DNA of 64,000 bases. Origin: Odobenus rosmarus divergens. Its lineage: Eukaryota; Chordata; Mammalia; Carnivora; Odobenidae. This document shows, piece after piece, positions 36,501-46,173 of this stretch (its first letter is position 1; each line of letters begins with the position of its first letter). A program made the position numbers and the translations under genes. The notes beneath the pieces were generated by a model, which saw nothing but the letters and a program-made list of their open reading frames with translations, did no database searches and had not been told where the DNA came from. The stretch covers positions 648,794 to 712,793 of the forward strand of contig NW_004450584.1 in NCBI RefSeq assembly GCF_000321225.1, in the 5' to 3' direction.

Positions 36501-39500
36501 CCGGCTGGCTGAGTGGGAGAGAGCGAGTGCTGACCTCAGGGTCCTGAGTTCGAGCCCCACGCTGGACGTAGAACTTACTCAAGCCTACACGGTAGACAAG
36601 GAACCCGAACCCAGTCAGTACACAGGCTATTTGGACGCTTCACAGAGGACAGAGGAATGATTCACAAGCACACACGGAAGGGTGATATGCTTCGTGAGTC
36701 AACATGGAAATGCAAACTAAAACCGTAACGGTTACTTTAATGGCCAAATGCATACTTTGTCTAAGAAAATGAGAACAGCAGGAAATGGGGAAGATGGGCA
36801 TTCCCTAGGTGGGAGTGTAGTGGTACGTCCCCAGGGAAAACGGCTGTCCTTTCTGGTGTCATCGATCACACCCTCATCCTCTGACAGCTTCCCTCCCAGA
36901 AAAAATAAAAACATATATCCGCAATAAGACATACAAATGTTCCAGAAGTTCCTTCGTAACAGCCAACAATGGAAGTGAGCGAAATGCCCGTGGACAGGCT
37001 GTCACCACCCACGGATGCCACTCAGTGATGAACGGGCACATGTGAGTGATGCCTGGGTCCCCGGGCTGGGTAAGAGACCGCATACCGTACGAGTCCATTT
37101 AGTGCAATTCCAGGAGAGAAGCTTGAGTTCAGAGGCGGCGGAGAGAGGCCCTGGCATGAGGGCCCGGCTCCACCGCACACGGGTGCCAGGGTGCCTCTGG
37201 GGTGACGCAGAGACACTCCCCATGCTCACGGGGGCAACGGGCACTGCAGTGCACACGCTTGTCAAACACTGCAAGCCGGACGCAGAAACAGGTGCACCGT
37301 ATGCAAATCACAGCCCAAAATTAGACTTTTTTTAAAAGTAGGCTCCATGCCCACTGTGGAGCCCAAACCGGGGCTTGAACTCACCACCCTGAGATCGAGA
37401 CCCCCGCTGAGATCCAGAGTCAGACGCTTAACCGACGGAGCCCCCCAGGCGCTCCTCAAAATTAGATTTAAGGAACTACAAACACAGCATTTTCCACCGT
37501 CGTTCTGGAGAAGATGAGAAGATGCTCATATAAAAGCGTACGTGTGCAATACACACTGTGTGAGGCGTCAAGCCCCCCGAGCCCGCCCTCACAGCGCGTC
37601 TGCGACGCTCCGCGCATGGACACACACGCAGAACACATACACACACACACGTAAGACACACGCACGCAGGACACGCACGCACACACTCAGGGCCCCGTTC
37701 TCTCTCGCACACACGCAGGACACACGCACACACACGCACGGCCCCCTTCTCTCCCACACGCACACAAGCAGGACACACGCACACACATGCACGCCCGGCG
37801 CCCTTCTCTCCTGCACGCACACAAGCAGGACACACGCACACACATGCACGCATGGCCCCCTTCTCTCCCACACGCACGCACACATGCACTCACGCAGGGC
37901 CTTCTCACCCGCGCGCACATATGTGCACGCACGCCCCCTTCTCTCCCGCACGCACACGCACGCATGGCCCCCTTCTCTCCTGCACACACGCAGGACACAC
38001 GCACACACGCGCATGCATGTGCACTCACGCAGGGCCCCCTTCTCTCCCGCACGCACACACGCGCACTCACGCAGGGCCCCCTTCTCTCCCGCATGCACGC
38101 ACACGCGCACACACGCAGGGCCCCCTTCTCTCCCGCATGCACGCACACGCGCACACACGCACGCACACGCGCAACACCCCCTTCTCTCCCGCACGCTGCC
38201 CGGCGGCTGCTGCGCAGGCCAGCACTGACCCCGGGCGAGCAGCGGAAGGGGCTTGCTCCCCAACGGCTACGGACGAGGAAAGCATGGCAGCACCACAGCT
38301 GGGGGACAAAAGGGAATCAGAGCTGCCCGCCCGCAGCGCCCGCCGCCTCTGAGGGCTCCGGGGAAACAACGGACTCCGCATCGTGACAAGACTTACGCAC
38401 TCCCGTCCCTCACCCTCGGGCCAGCGCCTGAGAACGCAACCAAGGAAGAGGAACGAAACCCAGTGGGCAGAGAGCCCAGCCCCGCGGCCCCGCGAGTGGG
38501 ATCGCAGATGCGCCCTGGCCGGCCACGGAGCCTCAGGGGACCCCGCATGGCACGGACGGGCGCTCAACAGTTCAGAGAATGAAAACCAATTCTAAACAAT
38601 CTCCTGAGGAAATCAAGAGCAGACCCATCCTGATTCATCTTGCGAACCTAGCATAACGCTGATACCAAAGCCAGACAAAGACCGTGAAGACCAGAAGCTC
38701 CAGAAATCCTTAACGAAATGTAGGTGACCCTTGCACTATGCGGGGGTCAGGGGCACAACCCTCCCCCTGCAACACACAATCCATGTATACCTTCTGACGT
38801 CCCCCAAACTTGACGTAAACAGTCGACAAGCATATTTTGTATGTTATACGTATCACACGCCGTATTCTTACAATAAAGGAAGCAACAAGGGGGACTATTA
38901 AGAAAATCAAACCGAAGAGAAGGCACACTGATGGTACTCTACTGTATTTGTAAAAAAAAAAAAAAAAAAACCTGCACGTAAATGGACAAGCACAGTTCAA
39001 ATTCGTGTTGTTCAAGGGTCAATTGTAAAAGCAAATAAAATTTGGCACTGTACCCACAGAATGTTACTCCATGACCAGAAGAGGTCCATTCCAGGGATGC
39101 AAGGCTGGTTTGATATCCACAAGTCAATAAATATAACCCACAACATTAACAGTCTACAGAAAATCCACGTGACCAACTGGAACAGAAGTTTTGACAAGTT
39201 TCAACAGCCACCTGTTATAATTAAAACTGCAGGACAACAGGATCGAGGAAGTCTCCCAACTGCATGAGGAGTATTTCCAAACCCGTGGCTGCCGTTGTCG
39301 CGAACGGTGACAGCGGACGGTCAAAGACTGAACCCTTTCCTGCTAAGCCCCGACACGGTGCTGGGAGTTCTCGGCTGAACGAAGCCGGGAAAGGAACAAG
39401 ACACAGCCCGGAAAGAAGTACGACTGTCTTTACGTGCACACGGCGTGACTGTGAACACGGAAATCTAGAGCACGCCGTTTGAAAACAAACAGATGCACAA

Positions 39501-42500
39501 ATCCAGCAAGGTCACAGGCTACAAGAGAAACCTACAAGAACAAACTGCACTTCTTAGACAAGAAATGAGTATGTCGTCATCAAAGTACTAAAATGATAAT
39601 CATATCGTTTGCAATTGCTCAAAAAATGAAGTACTTAGGTATAAATCTAACAAAACATGAGGGCGCCTGGGTGGCTCAGTTGGGGAGTGTGCTACTCACT
39701 CTTGATCTCTGGGTCGTGGGGTGAGCCCTACCTGGGGTGTAGAGGTTATTTAAAAAGAATAAAAATAAAAAAAAAATCTTAAAAAAAAAAAAGTAAATGG
39801 AGAGGCACGGCACATCCACGGACAGAATGAGTCAGAGGGCAAAAATGTCAATGCTCCCCAAATGGACATACAGGCTTAACAGAATTCCTATCAAAATCTC
39901 AGTTAAGAGTTTTTGTGGATAGGGACAAGATTATTCTAAAATTTACACAGAAAGCAGCAGGACTGACAGAGCTAAATAATTAAAAAAAAAATAATACAAT
40001 GGGAGGAATCAGTACCCGACTTCAAGACCCAGTGTGCGTGCGGCTACAGCAGTCAAGAGACGAAAAAGTGCATGACCCCGACGGAAGAACCCGGAACAGA
40101 CCCACAGAAATGGGCTCCAATGAGGTTTGCACTCCAAGCGAGGACAGAACCTTCCAGCACTCGCGGCTGGAGCAAGCTGCCATCTGCTCCCAAAATCAGA
40201 GACACCGCAACCCCAGTCCCACACCGGATACAAGAGGGACTGCTCACGGGCTCCACTGTGAACGATCACAGGTCCTGGATTAAATGCAGCATGAACTTGA
40301 AGTGCAAGATGTTCAATTACATGACTTTTAGGAAAAAATAGAGCAGGAAGTCTTAGGGATCGAAGAGGGTTCTTAGCCTTTGCACCGAAAGCATGATCCT
40401 TAAAAAAGGAAAACCGCAGAACCTGGACTAAATCCAAATGAAACACTTTCGTGCTTCAACCATACTTTAATACAAAATAAAGTAAAATAAAATGATTGAA
40501 ATCCTGGGGGGGAAAAAACACAAGACAATTTTGCTCTGCTAAGCACCGTGAAAAGGGATGGCAAGACAAGCCCGAAAATGAGACACATACCCAACGAAGA
40601 ACGAATCTCCAGAACATACATGGAGCTGCCAAAACACCTGCAGAAACGCAAATGGAAACACGTCGAGGGAGAGGATACACAGAGCCGCCGGGTCAGCGCC
40701 CGACTCGACACCGAAGCCTGCGACCCTCAGCGATGATCACGTACACCGCAATAAGCCGGCGGCATGGCGCAGAATCAGAGGGGCTGAAAGAAAACACCGT
40801 GCCACCGGCAGACAGTGGCCGGGACGTGAGAGTGGGCTCCGCTCACACGGCACTCGGGAATGTCATGCCACAGTCCCTCTGGAAAAGGACGCAGCAGTTT
40901 CTCACAAAACATGCACGTACCGTACAACCCAGCAAGTGCAAACTTGGGGCTTCATCCCCCAGCAAGAAGGTGATGCTCCCATGGTGGCCCGCACGCCGGT
41001 ATCTACACCAGCTTTGTGCAAAATGACCCCAGACTGGAAACAAGCCGGCGGTTTTAACAGGGGAGTGGTCGCGCGCACTGCGGTGCATCCTAGCTGTGGA
41101 ATCTCACCGCACACAGCAAGGCATGAGCCAACGACACCTGCAAAGCCCGCCCCACTCCACTGCTGCACAGACTGAAAGCACTCAGTCCACAGATGCGGGA
41201 TCCATTTACAAACGTCTGTGGTTGGGCAGCCCGAGGACAGAGCAACGCAGGCGTGGGCCTGCGATCAAGGGCAACGGGAAGGATGGCTCCGGTGAAGGCC
41301 ATGTTCTGCATCTTGTGTGCATCCACACCAACGTGCTGGCCACGACTGTCTACGGTATTTTCCCGACACGACCGTGTAGTGCGATGAGTACAAGGGAGCT
41401 GTTCTCTCTGGCCGCTGCAGAGGATGCAATCATCTCCAGAAAGAAAGATCAACCATACGTTTACGTGTGTGTGTCCATGTTCACGGCAGCACTGCTCACG
41501 GGGGATGCGAGCTAGATGCAGGCCAAGTGCCAGGGACAAGGGAATGAAGAGAACGCATTACGTGCAAGCCGCGCAGTGTCACTCAGCTACCAGAACGCAT
41601 TACGTGCACGCCACGCAATATTATTCAGCCTCAGAAAGGAAGGAGAGCCCGTCACATGACAGTGTGACTGAACCTCGAGGACACCACGGTGCACGAAACA
41701 AGCCAGCCAGGGAGACACAAACGCTGTAAAGGTGTCACTGCACTTGCACGAGCTATGAGGAGTAGTCGAATTCAGAGGCAGAAGGCCGTTTGTGTGTGCT
41801 GGGGCGAGGGGAGTTATTCCCTAACCAGCAGCAGGTTTCCACTTCGGAAGATGAGACAGTTCTGGAGACCGTCTGCACGACAGTGGGAATGTAGCTAATA
41901 TCGCTGAATGCTTAAAGACGCTGCTATGCGTTAAAAATAGTTAAGATGGGAAATTTTACGTAATATGTACTTTACCACAATAAAGAATTTAACGAATTTC
42001 GGGGCGCCTGCGTGACTCAGTCATTACGCGTCTGCCTTCAGCTCAGGTCATGATCCCGGGGTCCTGGGATCGAGCCCTGCATCCAGCTCCCTGCTCCGCA
42101 GGAAGCCTGCTTCTCCCTCTCCCACTCCCCCTGCTTGTGTTCCCTCTTTCACTGTGTCTCTCTCTGTCAAATAAATAAAATCTTAAAAAAAAAAAAAAAA
42201 GAATTTAACGAATTTCATCAAAAACTAATGATATAATGTATTGTGATTAACATAATAAAAAAATCCAAAAAAAAAAAAAGAATTTAACGAATTTCATCAA
42301 AAACTAATGATATAATGTATTGTGATTAACATAATAAAAAAATCCAAAAAAAAAAAAAGAATTTAACGAATTTCAAAATGATTCTGAAAAAATAAGAGCT
42401 TTGTGACAGTCACTTCTAGCGCCCTGAGCAGAGGTGGAGCGAGCAGAGGGCGCTGACTCACCGAAATCCGTCTTCCCGTTGTATAGGAGCAGACGGAGAC

Positions 42501-44453
42501 CCAGATGGGTGCCGGGCTCACTGGATGCTGAGCTCACAGCACCTGTCTGCACGTCATACCGGTCAGAAGTCTTGACCTTTACTAAGAAACGTGTGTTTCA
42601 CCTCCTTTGGGTCAGTCTGTTCTACAGCCGTCACGGGACACAGCCGATGCCTTGGATAAGGCTCGAGATATAAGAGCCCCTGGATAAGGCTCAAGGGGAA
42701 GGGGGAACGGGGAACGGAGACATCCTGAGCCACATACTCACTAGCTCCTCCCCACCCTGAGCCAACCCCACTCCCAGGTCCCAAGTCCCGTTGGATGCAC
42801 GGTGCTGGAGGCACACCTGGGACCCTCAGACAGCGCTCCATCTGCCAGGTCCATGCCTCACATCACCCATTTCCCCACGGAATGAGACCACATCGCCTGC
42901 CAGCCAGGGGAACGTGTCAGGAAAACTTCCGAAGGAGGCATTATGAGAAGCTGCAGCCAAAGGCAGCAACAAGGCCGGAAAGGAGGGAGCGAGACCACCC
43001 GTCGGACAGGCTCTCCATCGCATGGGGCATGCTTGTGAAAGGAAGACTTGCTTGGATGTGTGCAGTATCACAAGGGAACGTACCACGGAGACTCCCGGAC
43101 AATGCGCCCGGCTGTGTACGGTACTGCAATGACCTGTGCCTTCTCCCTCCACCACCCAACACTCTGGAACACAATCAGTGTGACGATTAGGACAGAAACG
43201 GGTACGCTGTGCGGTCTCCCATCTTTCATGGGGGGCCCTAGAGCGTCCAGAGGACAGTGCATGGGGATCTGAGGCCACTGCGCTCCACCATGCTGTGTGC
43301 AGAGGGCAGTGGGGGTTCAGGAGCTCTGGCGGAAATCACTCACCGGGGGCAGCTGGAGGGCCGTCACCTGCTGTGCGTCCCTCAAACTCGCTTCCTGAAG
43401 AAGGGGGGTGTCTTGCAGAACTGAAAGAGAGGGGAGAAGTGTGTCTCTTTCCTCACCCGCAGAAGGTGGCCCATGAAGAGCACCGGTGAACCACAGGGTG
43501 CATGCCCCCCCCCCACCCCCTTGGCTGGTACCTGGATCCCCACTGAGCTGGCCCGGCGGTCTGCTTGGGAGCCCGGGGCCCGGCGCCAGGGCCACAGGCT
43601 GGGTGTCCTGACTCTTGGCAAGGTCGCCCTGGGCTTCTGCCGGCAGCCGTTCCTGCTCCGGGTCCGGAGGGCCGTCCCCATCCTCGATCACCACGGGGTC
43701 CTCACAGTGCTTGAGCTGCAATCCCAGGGAGGGTGTTTCAGGGCCAGGTGGACAGGTCCCTGGCCAGGCGCGGGCTGGTGGCTGAGCCAGAAACTGGGCC
43801 AACACCGTTCCCCCTGCCCCCCGGGCCTGCCTGGCACCTTCCCGGCAGAGCACGGGAGGCTCACACAGGACCCCTCAAGGAGCGGAACCCGCTGTCTTGG
43901 GAAACCGACTCCAGCGTGAGCCTCACCGAAGCCCGGCGCTCCAGACGGAATTTCTCACCCCTGGCCAGGGGACACGTGATGCCGCCGAGCTTCCAAGTCC
44001 ACGGCAGCCCCTCTCCACAAACGCCCCCCGCCCCGGCCAGCCCAGCGCAGACCCCACGCTCACCCACTGCCACGGTCTCCCCGGTTCCCGCTCCAGAGCC
44101 TCCACGGCCGCCACAGCCTGGTCGCCGCTCTCGGGCTCCTGGGCCCGCACCCAGCCCTGGATCTCCCGGGGCAGGATGGCCAGGAACTGCTCCAGCACCA
44201 GCAGCTCCAGGATCTGCTCCTTGGTGTGCCTCTCAGGCCGCAGCCAGCCCCGGCACAGGTCCCAGAGGCGGTGCAGGGCCTCCCGGGGGCCCGCCGCCTC
44301 CTGGTAGCGGAACCGGCGGAAGAGGCGGCGGGAGGACTCGGGGCTGGGAAGCTCCCCCTGGGGGCTAGGGTTCTCTCCCGGTGGGCTCCTCATTTTCCTG
44401 GGCTCCTCACTTTCCTTTGGAGCCAAGACTCGGGGGCACAGGGCTGTGGGCAT
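23770..44453 (-). CDS. ZNF496: ZNF496 (ZKSCAN17/NIZP1), SCAN-KRAB-zinc finger protein, seven coding exons
   Basis: Joined exons 44453-44064, 43715-43532, 43420-43344, 30637-30505, 30096-29989, 29248-29135 and 24515-23770 give 1752 nt, 583 residues plus stop, with every junction in frame and every intron GT-AG. Seen in the translation: a SCAN box at about 41-125, a KRAB-like segment at about 218-261, then zinc-binding sets C403/C406/H419/R423, C432/C435/H448/H452, C460/C463/H476/H480, C520/C523/H536/H541 and C551/C554/H567/H571, with the basic tail [12 protein letters not shown]. Known of the family: ZNF496/NIZP1 is a nuclear DNA-binding repressor whose C2HR finger binds the histone methyltransferase NSD1; SCAN boxes dimerise. 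The identification rests on recalled similarity along the whole length; the human protein is about 587 residues. The start ATG at 44453 has A at -3 and begins the conserved [18 protein letters not shown]. All key residues are intact, so I read it as functional. An unusual Gly/Ala-rich linker lies between fingers 3 and 4. Confidence 0.93.
24516..25991. other. ZNF496 intron 6, left part
   Basis: GC-rich intron sequence. A 29-bp direct repeat with GGTTC(A/G)GGCGCCCGAGGGC lies at 25286-25343. No exon is supported. Confidence 0.5.
25992..26168 (-). repeat. Can-SINE in ZNF496 intron 6
   Basis: Minus-oriented on the chromosome, hence in the same direction as the gene. Flanked by A(G/A)TTTCTCCCTTT on both sides (near 25978-25990 and 26169-26181). 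Confidence 0.9.
26398..26776 (+). mobile_element. MLT1-type LTR in ZNF496 intron 6
   Basis: AAAATTCGTATGTTGATGTC, GACTGTATTTGGAGATAAGG, TCCTTCTAAGAAGAGATCGG and CTAGGAGACTAACATA match MLT1 from near start to near end. Confidence 0.75.
27290..27470 (+). repeat. Can-SINE in ZNF496 intron 6
   Basis: A plus-oriented copy ending CAAATAAATAAAATCTTTAA plus A-run. The target AAAATGTAG(A/G)AAA occurs before it (27278) and twice after it (near 27473 and 27492). Confidence 0.9.
27510..28477. other. ZNF496 intron 6, middle part
   Basis: Ordinary GC-rich intron sequence; no exon or recognisable repeat. Confidence 0.45.
28478..29098. repeat. CA/TG-rich minisatellite in ZNF496 intron 6
   Basis: About 620 bp of variant units such as ACTCAGCACACGCACACGCC, CCCTGCACGCAC and ACACACATGCA. 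In the transcript it is UG-rich and begins about 36 nt after the exon 6 donor. ORFs on both strands within it (up to 185 codons) come from the repeat and have no coding features. Confidence 0.9.
29135..29248 (-). CDS. ZNF496: ZNF496 coding exon 6
   Basis: The acceptor CTCTGGAAAG opens the exon, which reads (D)[37 protein letters not shown] and ends at G before a GTACCGAAG donor, phase 1. It has 114 nt. The basic run EERRKRDE could contribute to nuclear targeting (inference). A roughly 620-bp CA/TG-rich minisatellite starts about 36 nt into the following intron. The donor departs from consensus at +4 to +6 (GTACCG), so its strength is worth noting. Confidence 0.9.
29989..30096 (-). CDS. ZNF496: ZNF496 coding exon 5
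   Basis: The acceptor TGTGAACAG is followed by codons that finish Asn-Asp and then read [35 protein letters not shown], ending at G before a GTGAGT donor, phase 1. It has 108 nt. The acidic, hydrophilic sequence links the KRAB-like segment to the fingers; no known domain. Confidence 0.9.
30505..30637 (-). CDS. ZNF496: ZNF496 coding exon 4: KRAB-like segment
   Basis: After a GTGGTTTCAG acceptor the exon encodes [20 protein letters not shown], then [20 protein letters not shown] and SLPP, ending in phase 1 at a GTAAGA donor. The F-K-D and [10 protein letters not shown] positions match a KRAB A-box, but the usual V(M)LENYxxL ending is replaced by GEFIIGED. The domain is therefore a variant KRAB that may not recruit TRIM28 in the ordinary way (inference). 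Confidence 0.92.
30991..31105 (+). repeat. Truncated Can-SINE in ZNF496 intron 3
   Basis: The head GGGGCGCCTGGGAGGCTTAG through CATCGGG-like GCGTCGGGCTCCCTGCTC and CTCTGTCTCTC; the AT-rich tail is missing. Confidence 0.85.
31106..34080. other. ZNF496 intron 3, no gene recognised
   Basis: CpG content rises around 32.2-32.9 kb, where ORFs of 200-218 codons appear on both strands, but no domain, splice pattern or family match was seen. A short SINE remnant (GGGGCACCTGGCAGGCCCAG) lies at 33531-33590. AT-rich runs surround 33.05-33.2 kb. Confidence 0.5.
34101..34206. repeat. 40-bp tandem repeat, about 2.6 copies
   Basis: Units start at 34101, 34141 and 34181, each opening CCCTGCA(C/G)CAGC(C/T)GGGGT. 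The first two full units are 40 bp; the third breaks off after about 26 bp. It lies in ZNF496 intron 3 upstream of a possible retroviral remnant. Confidence 0.75.
34690..35400 (+). mobile_element. Possible degenerate ERV remnant
   Basis: An ORF (34502-35113) encodes a Cys/Pro-rich peptide with [12 protein letters not shown], faintly like retroviral surface glycoprotein. It is followed by an LTR-like end with AATCAATAACCCTGTATCTG. No complete viral gene is present, no cleavage site or transmembrane part was seen, and the assignment is weak. Confidence 0.25.
35953..36150 (-). repeat. Can-SINE inside L1
   Basis: A full minus-oriented copy; AGGAAAATCTTTT flanks it at 35940-35952 and 36151-36163 without mismatch. 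Confidence 0.95.
36496..36595 (+). repeat. Old tRNA-SINE inside L1
   Basis: GGGCACCCGGCTGGCTGAGT, GGGTCCTGAGTTCGAGCCCC and ACGTAGAACTTACTC mark a plus-oriented older copy with a recognisable B box (GTTCGAGCC). Confidence 0.75.
37330..37456 (-). repeat. Old Can-SINE
   Basis: TTAAAAGTAGGCTCCATGCC ... GCTTAACCGACGGAGCCCCC, flanked by CAAAATTAGA(C/T)TT at 37316-37328 and 37457-37469. Confidence 0.88.
37615..38190. repeat. CA-rich minisatellite in ZNF496 intron 3
   Basis: Roughly 575 bp of units combining GCACACACGCAGGACACACG with GGCCCCCTTCTCTCCCGCAC. Unit length varies from about 40 to 75 bp. The last units (38040-38160) contain two near-identical copies about 55-60 bp apart. The array lies between two L1 fragments and is related in composition to the intron 6 array, though the CTTCTCTCCC box is unique to this one. 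Confidence 0.88.
38723..39025. mobile_element. Tigger-like (Tc/mariner) DNA transposon, non-autonomous
   Basis: The inverted ends GGTGACCCTTG (left) and CAATTGACCCTTGAACAACA (right, minus strand) are flanked by TA on both sides. The 303-bp length with no transposase marks a MITE. An A-run lies at 38952-38970. Confidence 0.7.
39661..39791 (+). repeat. tRNA-SINE inside L1
   Basis: GGGCGCCTGGGTGGCTCAGT, CTCTTGATCTCTGGGTCGTG and a long A-rich tail mark a plus-oriented older type (ending in GTAGAGGTTATTTAAAAAG). Confidence 0.88.
42001..42200 (+). repeat. Full-length Can-SINE in ZNF496 intron 3
   Basis: A complete copy with GGGGCGCCTGCGTGACTCAG head and CAAATAAATAAAATCTTAAA tail, flanked by GAATTTAACGAATTTC at 41985-42000 and 42201-42216, both exact. 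Confidence 0.95.
42217..42358 (+). repeat. Two identical 79-bp units: short L1 tail plus target copy
   Basis: ATCAAAAACTAATGATATAA, TGTATTGTGATTAACATAAT and an A-rich run form a carnivore L1 3' terminus of about 63 nt. It occurs twice, each time followed by GAATTTAACGAATTTC (42280-42295 and 42359-42374). The period is exactly 79 bp and the units are identical. Confidence 0.85.
42375..43343. other. ZNF496 intron 3, right end
   Basis: Unique-looking intron sequence. CCTGGATAAGGCTC occurs twice near 42651 and 42679. No exon is supported. Confidence 0.45.
43344..43420 (-). CDS. ZNF496: ZNF496 coding exon 3: short linker
   Basis: A 77-nt exon between a CTTTCAG acceptor and a GTGAGT donor. Completing the split Val codon, it encodes [20 protein letters not shown] and then ALQLPP. 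It sits only 111 nt from exon 2, and the intron that follows is 12.7 kb, filled by two broken L1 copies, SINEs and a CA-rich minisatellite. Exons 2 and 3 together restore phase 0. Confidence 0.9.
43532..43715 (-). CDS. ZNF496: ZNF496 coding exon 2: linker
   Basis: The acceptor TTGCAG precedes CTCAAGCACTGTGAG, which encodes [20 protein letters not shown], the conserved acidic linker after the SCAN box. The exon continues to QLSGDP and ends at GATCCAG before the GTACCAG donor, phase 1. It has 184 nt. No domain is visible, only acidic and proline-rich low-complexity sequence. Confidence 0.9.
44064..44453 (-). CDS. ZNF496: ZNF496 coding exon 1: start codon and SCAN domain
   Basis: This exon encodes residues 1-130. 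The SCAN box runs from [20 protein letters not shown] through [20 protein letters not shown] and the [12 protein letters not shown] helix, which is the complete leucine-rich dimerisation fold with its conserved LEQFL core. The exon closes with WQW followed by a GTGAGC donor at 44063, phase 0. A proposed acceptor AAATAG at 44491 leaves 37 nt of 5' UTR before the ATG. A second in-frame Met at residue 21 is possible, but the first ATG has the better context. Confidence 0.93.
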
Positions 44454-44490
44454 GATGGGGTTTGATGGGGGTCAGCAGCAGAAGACGACC

Positions 44491-45966
44491 CTATTTCCAA
44501 ACAGAAATCACTGGCTTCAATGTTCTGGTCTGCTGTGGTAGGTTCTTGGGGGTGGTGCTGGGGAGTGTGCAGAGCCCACAGAGACCAGCCCTCGGGAGAA
44601 GGTCTGGGACACGCGGGAGGGGTACACGTGGCTGCCCTTTACACAAGGGGGCGAGGGAAATACCACTCCCGCCCCCAACAGCACCATCACGTGATCCCCC
44701 TCGCTGGGTGACCAGACACACAAGGCGGGGAGTCTGGGAGAGAAGTGCTAGCAGGACAGGACACGGACGGGGCCACACGCAGGACACAGATGGAAGGAAG
44801 GCACCGTGGTACCTTTGGTGGCCAGGTTCTCGGAACAGGACCTGAGACGCACGCGCCGAGCAGGACGTTATCTTGAGGCTTTGGAGCCAAAGTCGCCGTC
44901 CTCGCCCTTGAGACTTTTGCAAGAAGAGCTGGGAAGATAAAGGCAGACGTGCCTGGGAAGGGCATTCAAAGCAGACCCGGGACCAGAAGTCAACCCCGCG
45001 GGTGGCCGGGGCCGAGCACCGGTGGGTGCTGGACCTGCCAGACTGAGCTGGACAGAACAGAACTGCAGATGAGAGACGCGGAGAGGCCAGAGACAGGCAG
45101 AGACGAGAGACAGGGAGAGGCGAGAGACGCAGCCGCATCCTGCGTGTAACCAGAGAGAACTGTGTACTTAGAAGCAGCAGCGCTGCAGGTCAGCCTCCAT
45201 CCCTCACTCCAAAGTCTGAATACAACTTGGGTACCAAGCCGTCCTCCCTGGCCTTCAGCCTTGCCTGCACCCCTCCCCGTGTCATCCCCAACCATGGTGA
45301 AGGCGACAGCACACAGCTCACGGCCGTTCCTCAGACAGGACAGAGGTGGGGCGCTCAGGGCACAGGGGCTGGGGGGGCGCACCTCCCCAGGGACATCAGA
45401 GAGCCGCGACGGCTCCTCTGGGGGGTGGGGCTGGGGACTCCAGGAACGTGAAGGGCACATGGGGAAACACGGCCCCTTCCCTACCACTCAGGCCTCACCA
45501 AAGCACTCTGGGGGTGTCTTCGCCAGCATCTGGAACACCGTCCCAGCGCACCTGGCCGCCAGCTTCTAGGAGCTCGGCCATCACCCCCCGGCACGGCCTC
45601 CAGGGTGCTCAGGTCTGCCCCCAGGCTGGGAGCCCCGCGCCGCGCCTGCAGCGCTCCGGGCGCTGCGGATCACCCCCGAGCACACAGCCCGGTCCCTCTT
45701 TGTCGCCCGGGCACCTGGCACGCAGGCGGCTCGGCAGGAGATGCCCGATGAACGAACTCACGTTGGTCCAGGGGGCATTCCCGGAGGGGGCGGGGCGTGC
45801 TGAAAGCAGCTCCAGGACGACGCAGCCCGAGCGGCGGAAAGGAAGGAGGGTGGCAGGCCGGGCCGGGCGGAGGGGCCAGCCTTCCTCGCTGCCTGCCTCT
45901 CTCGCCTCCCCGCCCGGCCACCCAAGCGCGCCCGCAGTCCCACCAGCTCCCGGCTGCTCACCTCAC
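44491..45966. other. ZNF496 5' intron
   Basis: GC-rich intron sequence between the proposed 5' UTR exon and coding exon 1. A purine-rich repeat of GAGAGAC(G/A)GGGAGAGGC type lies at about 45060-45130. Confidence 0.5.
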
Positions 45967-46173
45967 CGCCTGGAACTCCGGCCCGGCGTCTAACTCGAAT
46001 CCCTCCTGCTGCGGCGGAAGTCTCCGGCAGCAGCTCCTCATCCTCCCAGCCCGCTGCCCCGGGCGTCCTTCCTGAGGCGGGCCGGTTCCTCGCAGGGGCC
46101 CACTCCGTCCCCGGCTCATCCAGAAAACCGCGGCTGCGCTCGCGACTGGAGACGTGGGAGCAAATGGAGGCGC
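45967..46173 (-). other. ZNF496: Proposed second 5' UTR exon of ZNF496
   Basis: The pyrimidine-rich acceptor ATGCTGTTTTTCAG ends at 46174, and CCAGGCG followed by GTGAGGTGAG gives two stacked donors at 45966 and 45961. The exon holds an ATG at 46119. If it is spliced to the acceptor at 44491, that ATG opens a 79-codon upstream ORF overlapping the main start in another frame. The exon is inferred from consensus only. Confidence 0.5.

Larger units (their letters stand above)
35541..37329 (+). mobile_element. Broken L1 ORF2/3' fragment in ZNF496 intron 3
   Basis: GAAAATGAATACAAACTCCG, GATTTTTGACAAAGGTATCA, CCAGAAGAAAATGC and GTCAACATGGAAATGCAAAC are ORF2-derived in order, with many stops. Can-SINEs at 35953-36150 and 36496-36590 interrupt it. 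It lies antisense to ZNF496. Confidence 0.75.
38585..41984 (+). mobile_element. Broken L1 ORF2 and 3' UTR in ZNF496 intron 3
   Basis: ACGCTGATACCAAAGCCAGA, CCAGGGATGCAAGGCTGGTT, GTACTTAGGTATAAATCTAA and CTAACAGAATTCC-like motifs follow the ORF2 order, ending in the L1 3' end AAATTTTACGTAATATGTAC with ACCACAATAAAG. Stops and frameshifts are frequent. A Tigger-like transposon and a SINE are inserted. Confidence 0.8.

Noticed and set aside
37542..38386. ORFs of 199-228 codons in intron 3
   Set aside because: Repeat-derived, as in the intron 6 array; the peptides are repeats of THTH or CVCV type.
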